Source of the DNA: Neisseria sp.
GTDB lineage: Bacteria > Pseudomonadota > Gammaproteobacteria > Burkholderiales > Neisseriaceae
DNA: 60,510 bases
Assembly: GCF_030527965.1 (NCBI RefSeq)
Contig: NZ_JAUMZU010000017.1
Coordinates: 1 to 60,510 of the forward strand
Direction of reading: 5' to 3'
Shown: in pieces, positions 7,651-16,422 of the stretch
Layout of the letters: every line of letters starts with the position of its first letter
Position numbering within the stretch: position 1 is the first letter of the stretch
Notes under the pieces: model-generated
Databases searched by the model: none
Seen by the model: only the letters and a program-made list of their open reading frames with translations
What the model was told of the DNA's origin: nothing
Program-made: the position numbers and the translations under genes

Positions 7651-9507
7651 TTACAAATCGTTATAATCCACCAGCATGTATTTGGCGGAAAGCTTCTTAG
7701 TGGCATCGCCTTCGTCGCTCATCAACACCATGCGCGGCTGGCCGTTAACCATTACCGAATCGACGGCTTCAACGTTAGTCATATGGCGCAGGTTCGGCAG
7801 TTCGACAGGTTTGGGCGCATCTTTGGGATTGCCGCTCCAAGTCCAGAGCTGGGAAAATTTGCTGCCGTCGTCATCTTTCACTTCATTGGTCAGCACAAAC
7901 GTTTTCAGCACCGGATCGTAATTCATCGAACGAATGCCGCCGCCTTTGATGTCGATGAACGCCACCTCGACAAAGTTCGGCTCCGCCTTCTGCTCAAATA
8001 CGTCTTTCTGATTGTCAATCGATGCGACAAGCGAATAATTGTTGAATTCAGGGTCGCGGAAACCCAGCATCAGTCGGTTTTTAATCGGGTCGTAGGCCAA
8101 GCCCTCGATATTGATGTTTTTAAATTCCAGACCGGTGCCGATTTTTTCCTTAATCAGCGCCTGCAATTTTTCCGATTTTTCCAGCACGTCGGTCAATTCG
8201 TCGAACGAGCTCAAATCACGCACGTCGTTGCCTTGAATTTTAAAACGCAGCATATGCTCGCGGTCGGGCCGGCGCTGGCCTTGGCGGTTGCGGGCATGGG
8301 AAGTAATCGCATAAATATAGCCGTCTTTGTCGCGGGTCAGCCCTTCCAGATCACTCAGCTTGCGCTTCAAACCGCGGATGATGCGCGCATCCACAGCTTC
8401 ATCTTCTTTCAAACTGCCATCGGAAGCGAAAGTCAGCAGGCTGGCGGCACGGGTTGCTTCGTCTTCCACCACCAGCAAGCGGCCGTCGGGCAGTTGTTGC
8501 ACGGCCGAAGGCTCGTAAACGCCCTTAAAGGTGTAAATGCCGAAATCACGCAGCTTGGACGCTTCCTGCTCGGCCTGCATCGAAGGAATGATGCCGGGCA
8601 GCGTTTTCACGCCGATAAAGGCAATCACCGAAGCCAACAAACCCCAGCGGAAGGCGCGGTAAGACATGTTCAGATATTTGAATTGCTTGTTTGCCATCAA
8701 GCCGAGCCAATAAAGCTCGTCGCTCATTTTCTGGTAAACCTGCTCGCGGTCGGCCATGATGTCCTGCATCATTTCCCAGAAACGCTCTTTGGGAATTTTA
8801 ACCCTGTCTTCATAAATCAAGATATTGGGCGACTCACCGAAAAAATGGCCTTCCGGGCGGTTAACGCGTGTTTTAAAATCGCTGAAGGTGGCTCGCCGGC
8901 GGATAAAGTCGCCCAGCCATTGCCATGCGGCGCTGATTTTACCAACTCGGTCGGGCGAAGCCGAAAGCAGTGCAAACACGATGGAAGCGGCGGCGGTTAC
9001 CATAAAAATGCCGGCCGGTATCAAAAATTCGGGCGACGATGAAAAAATGAACGCCCCGGAAACCATCAATGCCGATACAATAAATCCGTTTAAGGAAATC
9101 ATGATATTGGCTTTGGTAGCTGCCAACGCCAAAAGCTCCATCTCAGTGCGAAAAGCATTGCGAAACATGGTTTCCACGCCTTTAGCCGTACCTAATTGGC
9201 CGAGGGTAGTGGCTTCGGCTGAATTTGCGCCGGTGTTTTTTTTCTGCTTTTTCTTCTTTTTGTTGCCTTTCTTTGATGGCTGATTGCTATTTTCTTCCGC
9301 CTGCTCTTCAGGATTGGCAGCGGCGGCCGAATCGGCGGGCATCAGGCCTTCATTCTCGCCTTCTTCATCCGGCAAGCCGGTTAACACGATTTCAGGCTGG
9401 AGCATGGGCACGCTATGCTGCGAAGCGGATGGCTGCGGCGTATCCTGATTCCCTGATTCTGCAAGAGTTTCTTCGAAAGGGGGGTTGTTTTCGGATTCTG
9501 AAGTCAT
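7651..9507 (-). CDS. DUF5706 (Pycsar-effector-like) membrane domain fused to beta-propeller
   Basis: A 618-residue, three-part protein. Residues 1-95 are acidic and low-complexity, ending in a lysine-rich patch (KKGNKKKKKQKK). About 105-310 looks like the DUF5706/PycTM membrane module: the signature AATKANIMISLNGFIVSALM, a second transmembrane helix, a soluble helical part (FWEMMQDIMADREQVYQKMSDELYWLG), then a third membrane helix (FRWGLLASVIAFIGV). About 330-618 is a propeller domain paralogous to the next gene. DUF5706 proteins are known as membrane effectors of the cyclic-pyrimidine Pycsar anti-phage system, but no cyclase gene lies nearby, so the role here is open. The fusion with a propeller is unusual to me. 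AGGAAAAATA precedes the ATG. Confidence 0.6.
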   Translation of the reverse strand: MTSESENNPPFEETLAESGNQDTPQPSASQHSVPMLQPEIVLTGLPDEEGENEGLMPADSAAAANPEEQAEENSNQPSKKGNKKKKKQKKNTGANSAEATTLGQLGTAKGVETMFRNAFRTEMELLALAATKANIMISLNGFIVSALMVSGAFIFSSSPEFLIPAGIFMVTAAASIVFALLSASPDRVGKISAAWQWLGDFIRRRATFSDFKTRVNRPEGHFFGESPNILIYEDRVKIPKERFWEMMQDIMADREQVYQKMSDELYWLGLMANKQFKYLNMSYRAFRWGLLASVIAFIGVKTLPGIIPSMQAEQEASKLRDFGIYTFKGVYEPSAVQQLPDGRLLVVEDEATRAASLLTFASDGSLKEDEAVDARIIRGLKRKLSDLEGLTRDKDGYIYAITSHARNRQGQRRPDREHMLRFKIQGNDVRDLSSFDELTDVLEKSEKLQALIKEKIGTGLEFKNINIEGLAYDPIKNRLMLGFRDPEFNNYSLVASIDNQKDVFEQKAEPNFVEVAFIDIKGGGIRSMNYDPVLKTFVLTNEVKDDDGSKFSQLWTWSGNPKDAPKPVELPNLRHMTNVEAVDSVMVNGQPRMVLMSDEGDATKKLSAKYMLVDYNDL

Positions 9508-9826
9508 TATTTTTCCTGTGTGTGGTATTAAAAGAAAACAAACGGGACGGCCTCGAATTTGTTTTTCTTAGTATTCAAATGATTTAAAGCTGTATTTATA
9601 AGCAATTTGGACTGTTACTTTGGAAGAAAAGTTTCAAAAGTCATTTAATATGAAAATAGGGTAAAAAATAGATGATTCGATTCGGGCGAAAATCGGTTTC
9701 GACTTCAGACGCTATGGCGGGCGTTTTGCTGTTTGTTATAGCCGCGTCAACTGCGTGCTTGCAAACAAAATGCCTGTCTGAATGTTTTCAGACAGGCATT
9801 TTCAGCAGCCGCACTCGGGAGCGCAT
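9508..9826. other. Intergenic region with DUS hairpin (9767-9802)
   Basis: About 260 bp upstream of the DUF5706 fusion gene must hold its promoter; I cannot assign a convincing -35/-10 pair. At 9767-9802 an AAAATGCCTGTCTGAA / TTCAGACAGGCATTTT inverted repeat ends the leftward-transcribed ABC exporter gene. I see no gene in this stretch. Confidence 0.7.
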
Positions 9827-11671
9827 CTAATCTGTATGTTCGGCCAGAAAGCCGCCGCTTTGGTGCGCCCATAATTTGGCATACAAACCGTTTTTCGCCA
9901 ACAATTCGGCATGGTTGCCTTCTTCTACGATGCGGCCTTTATCCAACACAATCAGGCGATCCATCGCGGCAATGGTCGACAACCGGTGTGCAATCGCAAT
10001 CACGGTTTTGTTTTCCATCATTTTATCCAGACTCTCTTGAATGGCGGCTTCCACTTCCGAATCCAACGCGCTGGTGGCTTCGTCCAGCAATAAAATCGGC
10101 GCGTCTTTCAACATGACGCGGGCGATGGCAATGCGCTGCCGCTGGCCGCCGGAAAGTTTCACGCCGCGCTCGCCCACATGCGCATCATAACCGCGCCGTC
10201 CTTTGGTATCGTATAAGTTAGGAATGAAATCGGCCGCTTCCGCCTGCTGTGCCGCCTGTATCATCTCCTCATCGCTTGCTTCAGGGCGGCCGTAAAGAAT
10301 GTTGTCGCGCACGGAGCGGTGCAACAGGCTGGTATCTTGGGTAACCAAACCGATTTGCGCCCGCAAGCTCTCTTGGGTGATGTCATTGATGTTTTGACCG
10401 TCGATGCAGATTTTTCCGCTTTGCGGCTCGTAAAAGCGCAACAGCAAATTCACAATAGTGGATTTTCCGGCGCCGCTGCGCCCGATTAGGCCCACTTTTT
10501 CCCCGGGCTTGATGGTCAGGTTGAAGCCATTAAGCAAAGGTTTGCCCGATTCATAAGAAAAATCAACGTGCTCGAAGCAGATTTTTCCTTCCGTAACGTT
10601 CAGCGGCAGCGCACCGGGCTTGTCGAGTATGGTTTGCGGTTTTGAAAGCGTGTTCATACCGTCGCTGACCGTGCCGATGTTTTCAAACAACATGGCCGAT
10701 TGCCACATCACATATTGCGACAAGCCGTTTACCCGCAGAGCCATGGTGGTGGCCACCGCAACCGCCCCAACGCCGACTTGGCCTTTCAGCCACAGCCAGA
10801 TGCCCAGCGCCGTAGTGAAGAAAACCAGCATGGCATTGACGGCAAACGAGCAAAAGTCGAGCAAGCTCGCCAGCCGCATCTGGGCATGCACGGTTTGCAT
10901 GAATTCCTGCATGGATTCTTTGGCATAACGGGCTTCCCGCGCGCCATGCGAAAACAGTTTGACCGTTGTGATGTTGGAGTAGGCATCGGTAATGCGGCCG
11001 GTCATCAGCGAGCGGGCGTCGGCTTGGCGCTGCGCGGTTTTGGCCAGCCGGGGAATCAGCAGCCGCATGGTCAAACCGAACAACACAATCCAACCCAGAA
11101 AAGGCACCAGCAACCAACCGTCGAGCGCGGCCAAAATCACACCGGTGGTTAAAAAATACACCAGCACGTAAACCACCATATCCGCCAGTGTCATCACGGT
11201 TTCGCGGATGGCCAAAGCGGTTTGCATCACTTTTGCCGACACGCGGCCGGCAAATTCGTCTTGATAAAAACTGAGCGACTGGCCAAGCATCAAACGATGG
11301 AAATTCCAGCGCAGGCGCATAGGAAACACGCCTTGCAAAGTTTGCAGGCGCACATTGTCGGTTAGAAAACGCCACGCAATAAAAAACAGCAGCATCAAGC
11401 CCATGCCCGCCAAAGCCCAGCCTTTTTCGGCAAACAGGTTTTGCGGCGTATAACGGGTAATCCAATCAACCACTTTACCCATAAACTGAAACAGCAGCGC
11501 TTCCATGATGCCGATGCCGGCCGAACACACCGCTAATATCACAATCCACTTGCGCATCCCTTCGATGCTGCTCCAGATAAAGCGCCACAAGCCTTTTTCA
11601 GGCGTTTTCGGGGCGGTATCGGGATAAGGTTCGATACGGCTTTCAAACCAGTTGAAAATTTTCTGAATCAT
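9827..11671 (-). CDS. ABC exporter, fused permease and ATPase
   Basis: A 614-residue half-transporter. The N-terminal membrane domain (about 50-320) has six hydrophobic segments and the C-terminal nucleotide-binding domain has Walker A GRSGAGKST (about 396), signature LSGGQRQRIAIARVM (about 503), Walker B ILLLDEATSALDSE and the H-loop AHRLST. Architecture matches MsbA/multidrug-type exporters that act as dimers in the inner membrane; the exported substrate is unknown. The frame is open up to an ATG at 11779, but I chose 11671 (MIQKIFNWFE) because homologous proteins start with a short amphipathic helix before the first membrane segment. Standalone gene with a DUS hairpin on either side. Confidence 0.85.
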   Translation of the reverse strand: MIQKIFNWFESRIEPYPDTAPKTPEKGLWRFIWSSIEGMRKWIVILAVCSAGIGIMEALLFQFMGKVVDWITRYTPQNLFAEKGWALAGMGLMLLFFIAWRFLTDNVRLQTLQGVFPMRLRWNFHRLMLGQSLSFYQDEFAGRVSAKVMQTALAIRETVMTLADMVVYVLVYFLTTGVILAALDGWLLVPFLGWIVLFGLTMRLLIPRLAKTAQRQADARSLMTGRITDAYSNITTVKLFSHGAREARYAKESMQEFMQTVHAQMRLASLLDFCSFAVNAMLVFFTTALGIWLWLKGQVGVGAVAVATTMALRVNGLSQYVMWQSAMLFENIGTVSDGMNTLSKPQTILDKPGALPLNVTEGKICFEHVDFSYESGKPLLNGFNLTIKPGEKVGLIGRSGAGKSTIVNLLLRFYEPQSGKICIDGQNINDITQESLRAQIGLVTQDTSLLHRSVRDNILYGRPEASDEEMIQAAQQAEAADFIPNLYDTKGRRGYDAHVGERGVKLSGGQRQRIAIARVMLKDAPILLLDEATSALDSEVEAAIQESLDKMMENKTVIAIAHRLSTIAAMDRLIVLDKGRIVEEGNHAELLAKNGLYAKLWAHQSGGFLAEHTD

Positions 11672-11864
11672 GATGTCTTTCGTAATATACGGTTTCACAG
11701 AAAGAAACGGCATACGGCGCGCATCCTCGGCAAACCAATCCAATAATAGTGAAATTTTACTGAAAAAAGGCACTTGCATAAACCTGATTCTAGGAAAGAC
11801 GGTTTTTCCTGAGCCGATTCACAAAAGAGCAAAAGCCCGAGGCAGCCTGTTGTCAAAAATAAAA

Positions 11865-11899
11865 AAGCCTGTCTGAAAATCTCATGTTCAGACAGGCTT
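11865..11899 (-). terminator. DUS inverted-repeat terminator
   Basis: AAGCCTGTCTGAA / TTCAGACAGGCTT, directly after the stop of the gene at 11904 on the minus strand. Confidence 0.8.
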
Positions 11900-11903
11900 G
11901 GTT

Positions 11904-12524
11904 TTAGTGGAAACACGCTTCATAAAGCGGCTGTAAAGCGCGTATTTGTTGCACCGTCCATGCTACGCAGTCGGCCTGATTCAGCGTTTGCCGCTCAATA
12001 TGTTTACCGATGCAGAAAAAATCTTCATCATCCCGCAGCGTCAGTCCGCCCGCAGCATAAGTCTGCGCAACGCTAAAATAATCCGCATATTCGCTCTCAT
12101 CGCCGTGCCATATCTCGAAATCGGCATATTTATCCGCATCCAAATCGTTCAACCACTGATTGTATTGCGGCAGCGCAATGGGCGACACGCCGGCTTTATA
12201 ACAATGCCAGTCAAGGCTTACAGTCAGCCGACGGCGGTTGAGCAACAAGGATAAAATCGGCGCCGATTGTGCGTGTTCCGCATATTTGAAAAACGCAAAA
12301 AAATGCGCACGAACTTGCCAGCCGTTGCACCAACGTTCGATATGCGGCGCATCAAACGGCGCACCCAACAACGCAGAAACCTGCAAAACCATTTGCTGCC
12401 ATACTCGCCAAGCCGCCTGGTAATCCGCTTTAATCTGCGGAATGCTTTCCGGTTGGTATTTTTTCAACTGAGCAAACTGAAAAAACGGTAAGTTAAATAC
12501 ATCGCAATGTTGTGAAGTCAGCAT
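11904..12524 (-). CDS. HI_0552-like conserved hypothetical protein
   Basis: A 206-residue cytosolic protein rich in Trp, His and Tyr, with blocks FFQFAQLKKYQPESIPQIKAD, NGWQVRAHFFAFFKY, LLNRRRLTVSLDWHCYKA and YNQWLND. These resemble what I recall of the Haemophilus HI_0552 family, whose function is not known. The start at 12524 (MLTSQHC) is preferred over the upstream TTG at 12536 because GAGG lies seven bases before it. Single-gene unit with its own DUS terminator. No partner suggests a role. Confidence 0.6.
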   Translation of the reverse strand: MLTSQHCDVFNLPFFQFAQLKKYQPESIPQIKADYQAAWRVWQQMVLQVSALLGAPFDAPHIERWCNGWQVRAHFFAFFKYAEHAQSAPILSLLLNRRRLTVSLDWHCYKAGVSPIALPQYNQWLNDLDADKYADFEIWHGDESEYADYFSVAQTYAAGGLTLRDDEDFFCIGKHIERQTLNQADCVAWTVQQIRALQPLYEACFH

Positions 12525-12829
12525 GTCATACCTCAAGGGCGCGTTTTAGATTGGAACAATGGATTTCCCCCATTATTAACCGTTTTATTTCCGCAGGGCG
12601 ATGCCTTTTCTTCGGAGGGCTAATAAGTTCCATATGCTCAAAATATATCGCATTTCTCAATAATATCAGCCCGTGAAACTACTCCTTCTCCGCTTCACAT
12701 CCTCGAAGCGGTTGCGTTCCATATCGATTAAGCAGCAAAGCATCGTTTTCAGACAGGCATTAAGGTTGTTTCAATACCCGTTTCATTGGTAAGATGGAGC
12801 AAGGCTATTTTATTCAAAAAGGAGCAAAC
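12525..12829. other. Intergenic region between divergent genes
   Basis: About 305 bp with no gene-like frame. It contains a single DUS on the minus strand at 12748-12759 and must carry the promoters of both flanking genes. No repeat or RNA gene seen. Confidence 0.6.
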
Positions 12830-13333
12830 ATGAATACCCTTCTTTTGGCGCATTACGCATTGGCCGCATTGGGCGGCTTGATATTGGGCATACTTTTTAC
12901 TTGGCTGGCGATGCGTGGCAACAAAACCCTCATTCAAGAAAAAACACGTGAAAACGAAGCACTATCGCAACAATTCAACGAATACCGCAGCCAAGTCGAC
13001 CGCCATTTCGTCGACACCGCCGAAGCGGTCGACGAGCTCAACCGCAGCTATCAGAAAGTGGTGCAGCATCTAAGCAACGGCGCCCAAAGCCTGATGGGTA
13101 AAGAAGCCCTGCAAGAGCAACTTACCCTGCGCAGTAACAAAGCAGTTACCGTAGCCTACCTGGCCGACGCCGCAGAACTAGAGCAAACCGAGCTTCAAGC
13201 AGATATTATCGAAGAAGCCGCTCCCACAACCGAACCCCTCCAACAAGAAACGCAGCCTGTCGAAACACCCGAGCAAGAAAGCGAAGCACAGGTCGATGAA
13301 ATATCTAAAACAAATGGCTCCTCTCAAACTTAA
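12830..13333 (+). CDS. YhcB/ZapG-type (DUF1043) inner-membrane division-associated protein
   Basis: A 167-residue protein: one N-terminal membrane helix with a glycine motif (LGGLILGILFTWLAMRG), then a coiled-coil stretch (about 35-80, EKTRENEALSQQFNEYRSQV), the conserved VDRHFVDTAEAVDELNRSYQ / VVQHLSNGAQSL region, and an acidic, glutamate/glutamine-rich tail. This matches DUF1043 (YhcB, also called ZapG), which in E. coli links envelope growth and division. Start chosen at 12830 because AAGGAG sits immediately upstream; an earlier in-frame ATG (12794) lacks this. DUS hairpin follows. Confidence 0.8.
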   Translation: MNTLLLAHYALAALGGLILGILFTWLAMRGNKTLIQEKTRENEALSQQFNEYRSQVDRHFVDTAEAVDELNRSYQKVVQHLSNGAQSLMGKEALQEQLTLRSNKAVTVAYLADAAELEQTELQADIIEEAAPTTEPLQQETQPVETPEQESEAQVDEISKTNGSSQT

Positions 13334-13416
13334 TAAACTTATCCTCAAAACAAATTCCTAATTAAGTAAAAAATTACTTTACCAGCCCTAGCATCAGCTG
13401 AGATTAAATCTTATGA

Positions 13417-13460
13417 AAACAAGATGCCTGTCTGAAAATTTTCAGACAGGCATCTTGTTT
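13417..13460. terminator. DUS inverted-repeat terminator
   Basis: AAACAAGATGCCTGTCTGAA with its complement and T-run, between convergent genes; bidirectional. Confidence 0.85.
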
Positions 13461-13508
13461 AATCTATGAAATTAGAAACTGTAGAATAGCGTTTAGCTTA
13501 AAATGTTT

Positions 13509-14684
13509 TTAAAAAAACATTTTGTCTCGTTCCGGATCAATTGCCAATGGCTGAATCTCATCTCCACTAATTAGAATACATATATTTTTAGCTCCTTTGT
13601 TCTTAAGCTCTTCAAAATCTTGATTTGGATTCAGATTTCTTCGCGGGCAAAACAATTTTTTTTCACCTAGATTCCAAGCCATATAACCGTAAAACCAATT
13701 ATCTTGGGTACTTATCTTTTTCATGCAACTATACTCTTTACAGTCTTTATCTTTTCTTTTAGTAAAATCATTCCTTAAATTTAGAAGGTATTGTTTTGGT
13801 AGATCATTTTTTTCAAAAAACGATTTATTAATCGTATACCATTGGGCATCATTAGATGATTCTACAAAACCAATGATTGTTAATGAAAGCTGTGGCATTG
13901 ATATATTTGAAATAGCTAATATTGTCATGAATAAGCAGAGAGGTATCAGAATAAGGGATAAATATCTTTGCTGCGTTTCCATTTTCTCAAAATATTTAAA
14001 AAAATAAACAGAAAAACAAATGTTTATAAAATTAACGAATTGCAATAAGGCATATATCCCCCATTGCCTATATTCAGAGAGTTCCCTTGATGCAAGGAAT
14101 AACGGAAATAATCCATAGAAAATATTAATTAAAAAAACGATCAAGAAAATAGTCAGTAAATCATCAAAGCATTTTCTTTCTTCTTTATAAGTCCATCTCC
14201 AAAATAAAAAAGAAGGAGGAATAAGAATATAGATAATGAGAATGATGAAATAACAATAGTCTGAAATCCAGCTTGTCTGATATTTGTTTTTAAGACACAA
14301 CAAAATAATCGTTAATATTTGAGGAACAATTATTAAATATGACAAAATATTCTTCGAGAGATATTTTATAAAATCTAAAAATGCCCTTATATGATTAATT
14401 TTTTCACCATCAACTTTCCTAGAATGATACCATAAAAAAGAAAATGCATAAGGCGAAGCATATGAAAGAAATATAAGAATAAAAAATATCGAAAATATAA
14501 TTGCCAATGCAAAAGTTGGAGAGGTAAGTATATTAGATATTAACCGAATTTCTTGAATTGATTGAAGATAATAAAATATAATTGCAGTCCCTGATATAAT
14601 ACCAATAGATATCACCATCGTTATTAACTTAGGGAAAATTTCTAATATAGGCATAGACGATAATTTCTTAATCAATTCTTCCAT
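13509..14684 (-). CDS. AT-rich multi-pass membrane protein, unknown function
   Basis: A 391-residue protein with about seven hydrophobic segments within residues 15-260, then a soluble C-terminal part of about 130 residues with a CKEYSC pair and several lysine-rich stretches. I recognise no family. A GAGGAAG site precedes the ATG. The gene is strikingly AT-rich (many AAA, ATA, TTT codons) compared with genes on both sides, and the 250 bp upstream are also AT-rich, so recent acquisition is likely. It stands alone between a DUS hairpin and the divergent cbpA gene. Many anti-phage and toxin-type genes sit in such islands, but nothing in the protein shows such a role. Confidence 0.65.
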   Translation of the reverse strand: MEELIKKLSSMPILEIFPKLITMVISIGIISGTAIIFYYLQSIQEIRLISNILTSPTFALAIIFSIFFILIFLSYASPYAFSFLWYHSRKVDGEKINHIRAFLDFIKYLSKNILSYLIIVPQILTIILLCLKNKYQTSWISDYCYFIILIIYILIPPSFLFWRWTYKEERKCFDDLLTIFLIVFLINIFYGLFPLFLASRELSEYRQWGIYALLQFVNFINICFSVYFFKYFEKMETQQRYLSLILIPLCLFMTILAISNISMPQLSLTIIGFVESSNDAQWYTINKSFFEKNDLPKQYLLNLRNDFTKRKDKDCKEYSCMKKISTQDNWFYGYMAWNLGEKKLFCPRRNLNPNQDFEELKNKGAKNICILISGDEIQPLAIDPERDKMFF

Positions 14685-14932
14685 TCTAGCTTCCTCAAAA
14701 TCAAAAATACTTATTTAAAAAAAGTATACCATCCTTTTATATTAAAATAATGATATTTAAATATTAATGCGTTTTAATTTGCTTCCCCATGATTTAACGT
14801 CATGCAAAGTCTTGATAGTGAATATTTAATATTATTTTTCAGAAAACAAATTTTCCCTTTAATAATTATATTTCACAATATAACTAAATATGCTATTGTC
14901 TTTCCCGTCATTTCTTCCGCAGAAAGCCCACT

Positions 14933-15901
14933 ATGGCAGAAAAAAACCATTACGAAATACTCGGCGTTGCCAAAGACGCTTCCCTAGACGACATTAAAAA
15001 AGCCTACCGAAAATTGGTACGCCAATACCATCCCGATGTCAGCAAAGATCCCGATGCCGACAAAAAAACCAGCGAAATCAATCTGGCTTACAACACTTTG
15101 AAAGACCCGGAAAAGCGCGCCGAATACGACCAAATGCTGGCCAATCCGTTTGCCGGCAAAGCGCAAGGCTCAGGGGCGGGCGGATTCGATTTCAACCCTG
15201 ATCAACAGGGCGGCTATCAATATTACGATTTTGACAGCAGCCGCTTCGGCGACGGTCAACCTTTCGGCAGCGGTGATTTTCGGTTTGACGACATCTTCTC
15301 CGCCTTCGGCCATGCCCGCACACAGAGAGCCTCACGCCCCACCGGCCCAATACCAGGCGAAGACCAACATGCCGAATTGAGCATCGACATTGCCGCCGCC
15401 TACGAAGGCAGCGACCGCAGCCTAAGCATCGACATGCCCACGCTCACACCCGAAGGCGAGATGACCTACGAGCACAAAACCTTGCATGTCAAAATTCCCA
15501 AAGGCATCGTCGAAGGCCAACAAATCCGCTTGCGCGGCCAAGGTCTGCCTGGTTTTAACGGAGGAGGAAACGGCGATTTATATCTGAAAATCCGCTTCCG
15601 CGAATCCGAAAACCTATATGTGAAAGATAGAAAAAACGTTTATCAGCGCATCGAAGTCATGCCGTGGACGGCAGCCATCGGAGGTAGCATGGAAGTCAGC
15701 ACCCCGGCAGGCCGGTTAAACATCAATATTCCCGCCAATAGCCGCAACGGACAAAACCTACGCCTCAAAGGCAAAGGCATTCCAGCCAAAGAAGCAGGCG
15801 ACCTCTACCTAACCATCCAAATAGTATTGCCCCGAGCAGAAAGCGAAACCGATAAAACAGCCTGGCAAAATCTGGCGTCACACTATGGAGCGAAAGGATA
15901 A
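14933..15901 (+). CDS. cbpA: DnaJ-family co-chaperone, CbpA type
   Basis: A 322-residue protein: J domain at 1-70 with the HPD motif at residues 33-35, a Gly/Phe-rich linker (about 75-130), and the two-lobe C-terminal substrate-binding domain (from about 150; KTLHVKIPKGIVEGQQIRLRG block), without the zinc-finger domain of DnaJ. This is the CbpA/DnaJ class B layout. It stimulates DnaK ATPase and in E. coli also binds curved DNA. It is followed after 5 bp by cbpM, whose product inhibits CbpA, supporting the assignment. Confidence 0.9.
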   Translation: MAEKNHYEILGVAKDASLDDIKKAYRKLVRQYHPDVSKDPDADKKTSEINLAYNTLKDPEKRAEYDQMLANPFAGKAQGSGAGGFDFNPDQQGGYQYYDFDSSRFGDGQPFGSGDFRFDDIFSAFGHARTQRASRPTGPIPGEDQHAELSIDIAAAYEGSDRSLSIDMPTLTPEGEMTYEHKTLHVKIPKGIVEGQQIRLRGQGLPGFNGGGNGDLYLKIRFRESENLYVKDRKNVYQRIEVMPWTAAIGGSMEVSTPAGRLNINIPANSRNGQNLRLKGKGIPAKEAGDLYLTIQIVLPRAESETDKTAWQNLASHYGAKG

Positions 15902-15906
15902 ACATC

Positions 15907-16173
15907 ATGAACCAAGAACACGATCAAGACATCCGTTTAAGCTTCCAAGAAATCGTACATGCCTGTGATAACGACACAGAATGGCTCGTCAGCATCATAG
16001 AAGAAGAAGTTGTCAGCATCAGCGGCAACCCGCATGAAACCAGTTTTAGCGGCTTCCAATTGGCGCGCATCCGCCGCGCCCGCCGCATCAGCCGCGACTT
16101 CAACGCCAGCGCCGCTGCGACTGCGCTAATTCTCGATTTGCTCGACGAATTGGAAGATTTGCGCAAAGGCTAA
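15907..16173 (+). CDS. cbpM: Chaperone modulator CbpM
   Basis: An 88-residue protein related to MerR-type helix-turn-helix modulators: LSFQEIVHACDND, then the RIRRARRISRDFN helix and a leucine-rich C-terminal helix (ALILDLLDELEDL). CbpM binds the J domain of CbpA and blocks its action on DnaK. The adjacency (5-bp spacer) to cbpA shows a two-gene operon. It ends before a DUS hairpin. Confidence 0.85.
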   Translation: MNQEHDQDIRLSFQEIVHACDNDTEWLVSIIEEEVVSISGNPHETSFSGFQLARIRRARRISRDFNASAAATALILDLLDELEDLRKG

Positions 16174-16235
16174 AAATGAAGGAAACGAATATACCGGCCA
16201 ATGGTATATCTGATTAAATAATACTGTTTGTTAAG

Positions 16236-16273
16236 AAGATGCCTGTCTGAAAGTTTGTTCAGACAGGCATCTT
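16236..16273 (+). terminator. DUS inverted-repeat terminator of cbpAM
   Basis: AAGATGCCTGTCTGAA / TTCAGACAGGCATCTT followed by ATTTTT. Confidence 0.85.
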
Positions 16274-16330
16274 ATTTTTACTAAAGAACACAGTGATGTT
16301 AAAGCTATCGAAAATAATAAAGAAATGCTG

Positions 16331-16360
16331 AAGGCTGCCTGAAAATTTTCAGACAGCCTT
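16331..16360. terminator. Second inverted repeat with a variant DUS dialect
   Basis: AAGGCTGCCTGAA (left) and TTCAGACAGCCTT (right, complement AAGGCTGTCTGAA) form a hairpin 58 bp after the first one. The left arm contains AGGCTGCCTGAA, which I recall as the Simonsiella-type dialect, unlike the TGCCTGTCTGAA used elsewhere in the window. Confidence 0.7.
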
Positions 16361-16422
16361 TGTTTATCCGATTTACGCTATAATTCACTCTTCAATTCTT
16401 TAGTTTTTTCAAAGCACAAACC

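Noticed and set aside
7783-9042. A 419-codon open frame on the plus strand
   Set aside because: It is antisense to the DUF5706-propeller gene, has a His/Gln/Arg/Val composition typical of mirror frames and no ribosome-binding site.
12830-13333. Could this be a cytochrome or ATP synthase b-like subunit because of the membrane helix plus coiled coil
   Set aside because: The conserved VDRHFVDTAEAVDELNRSYQ block and glycine-rich helix fit DUF1043 (YhcB/ZapG) better.
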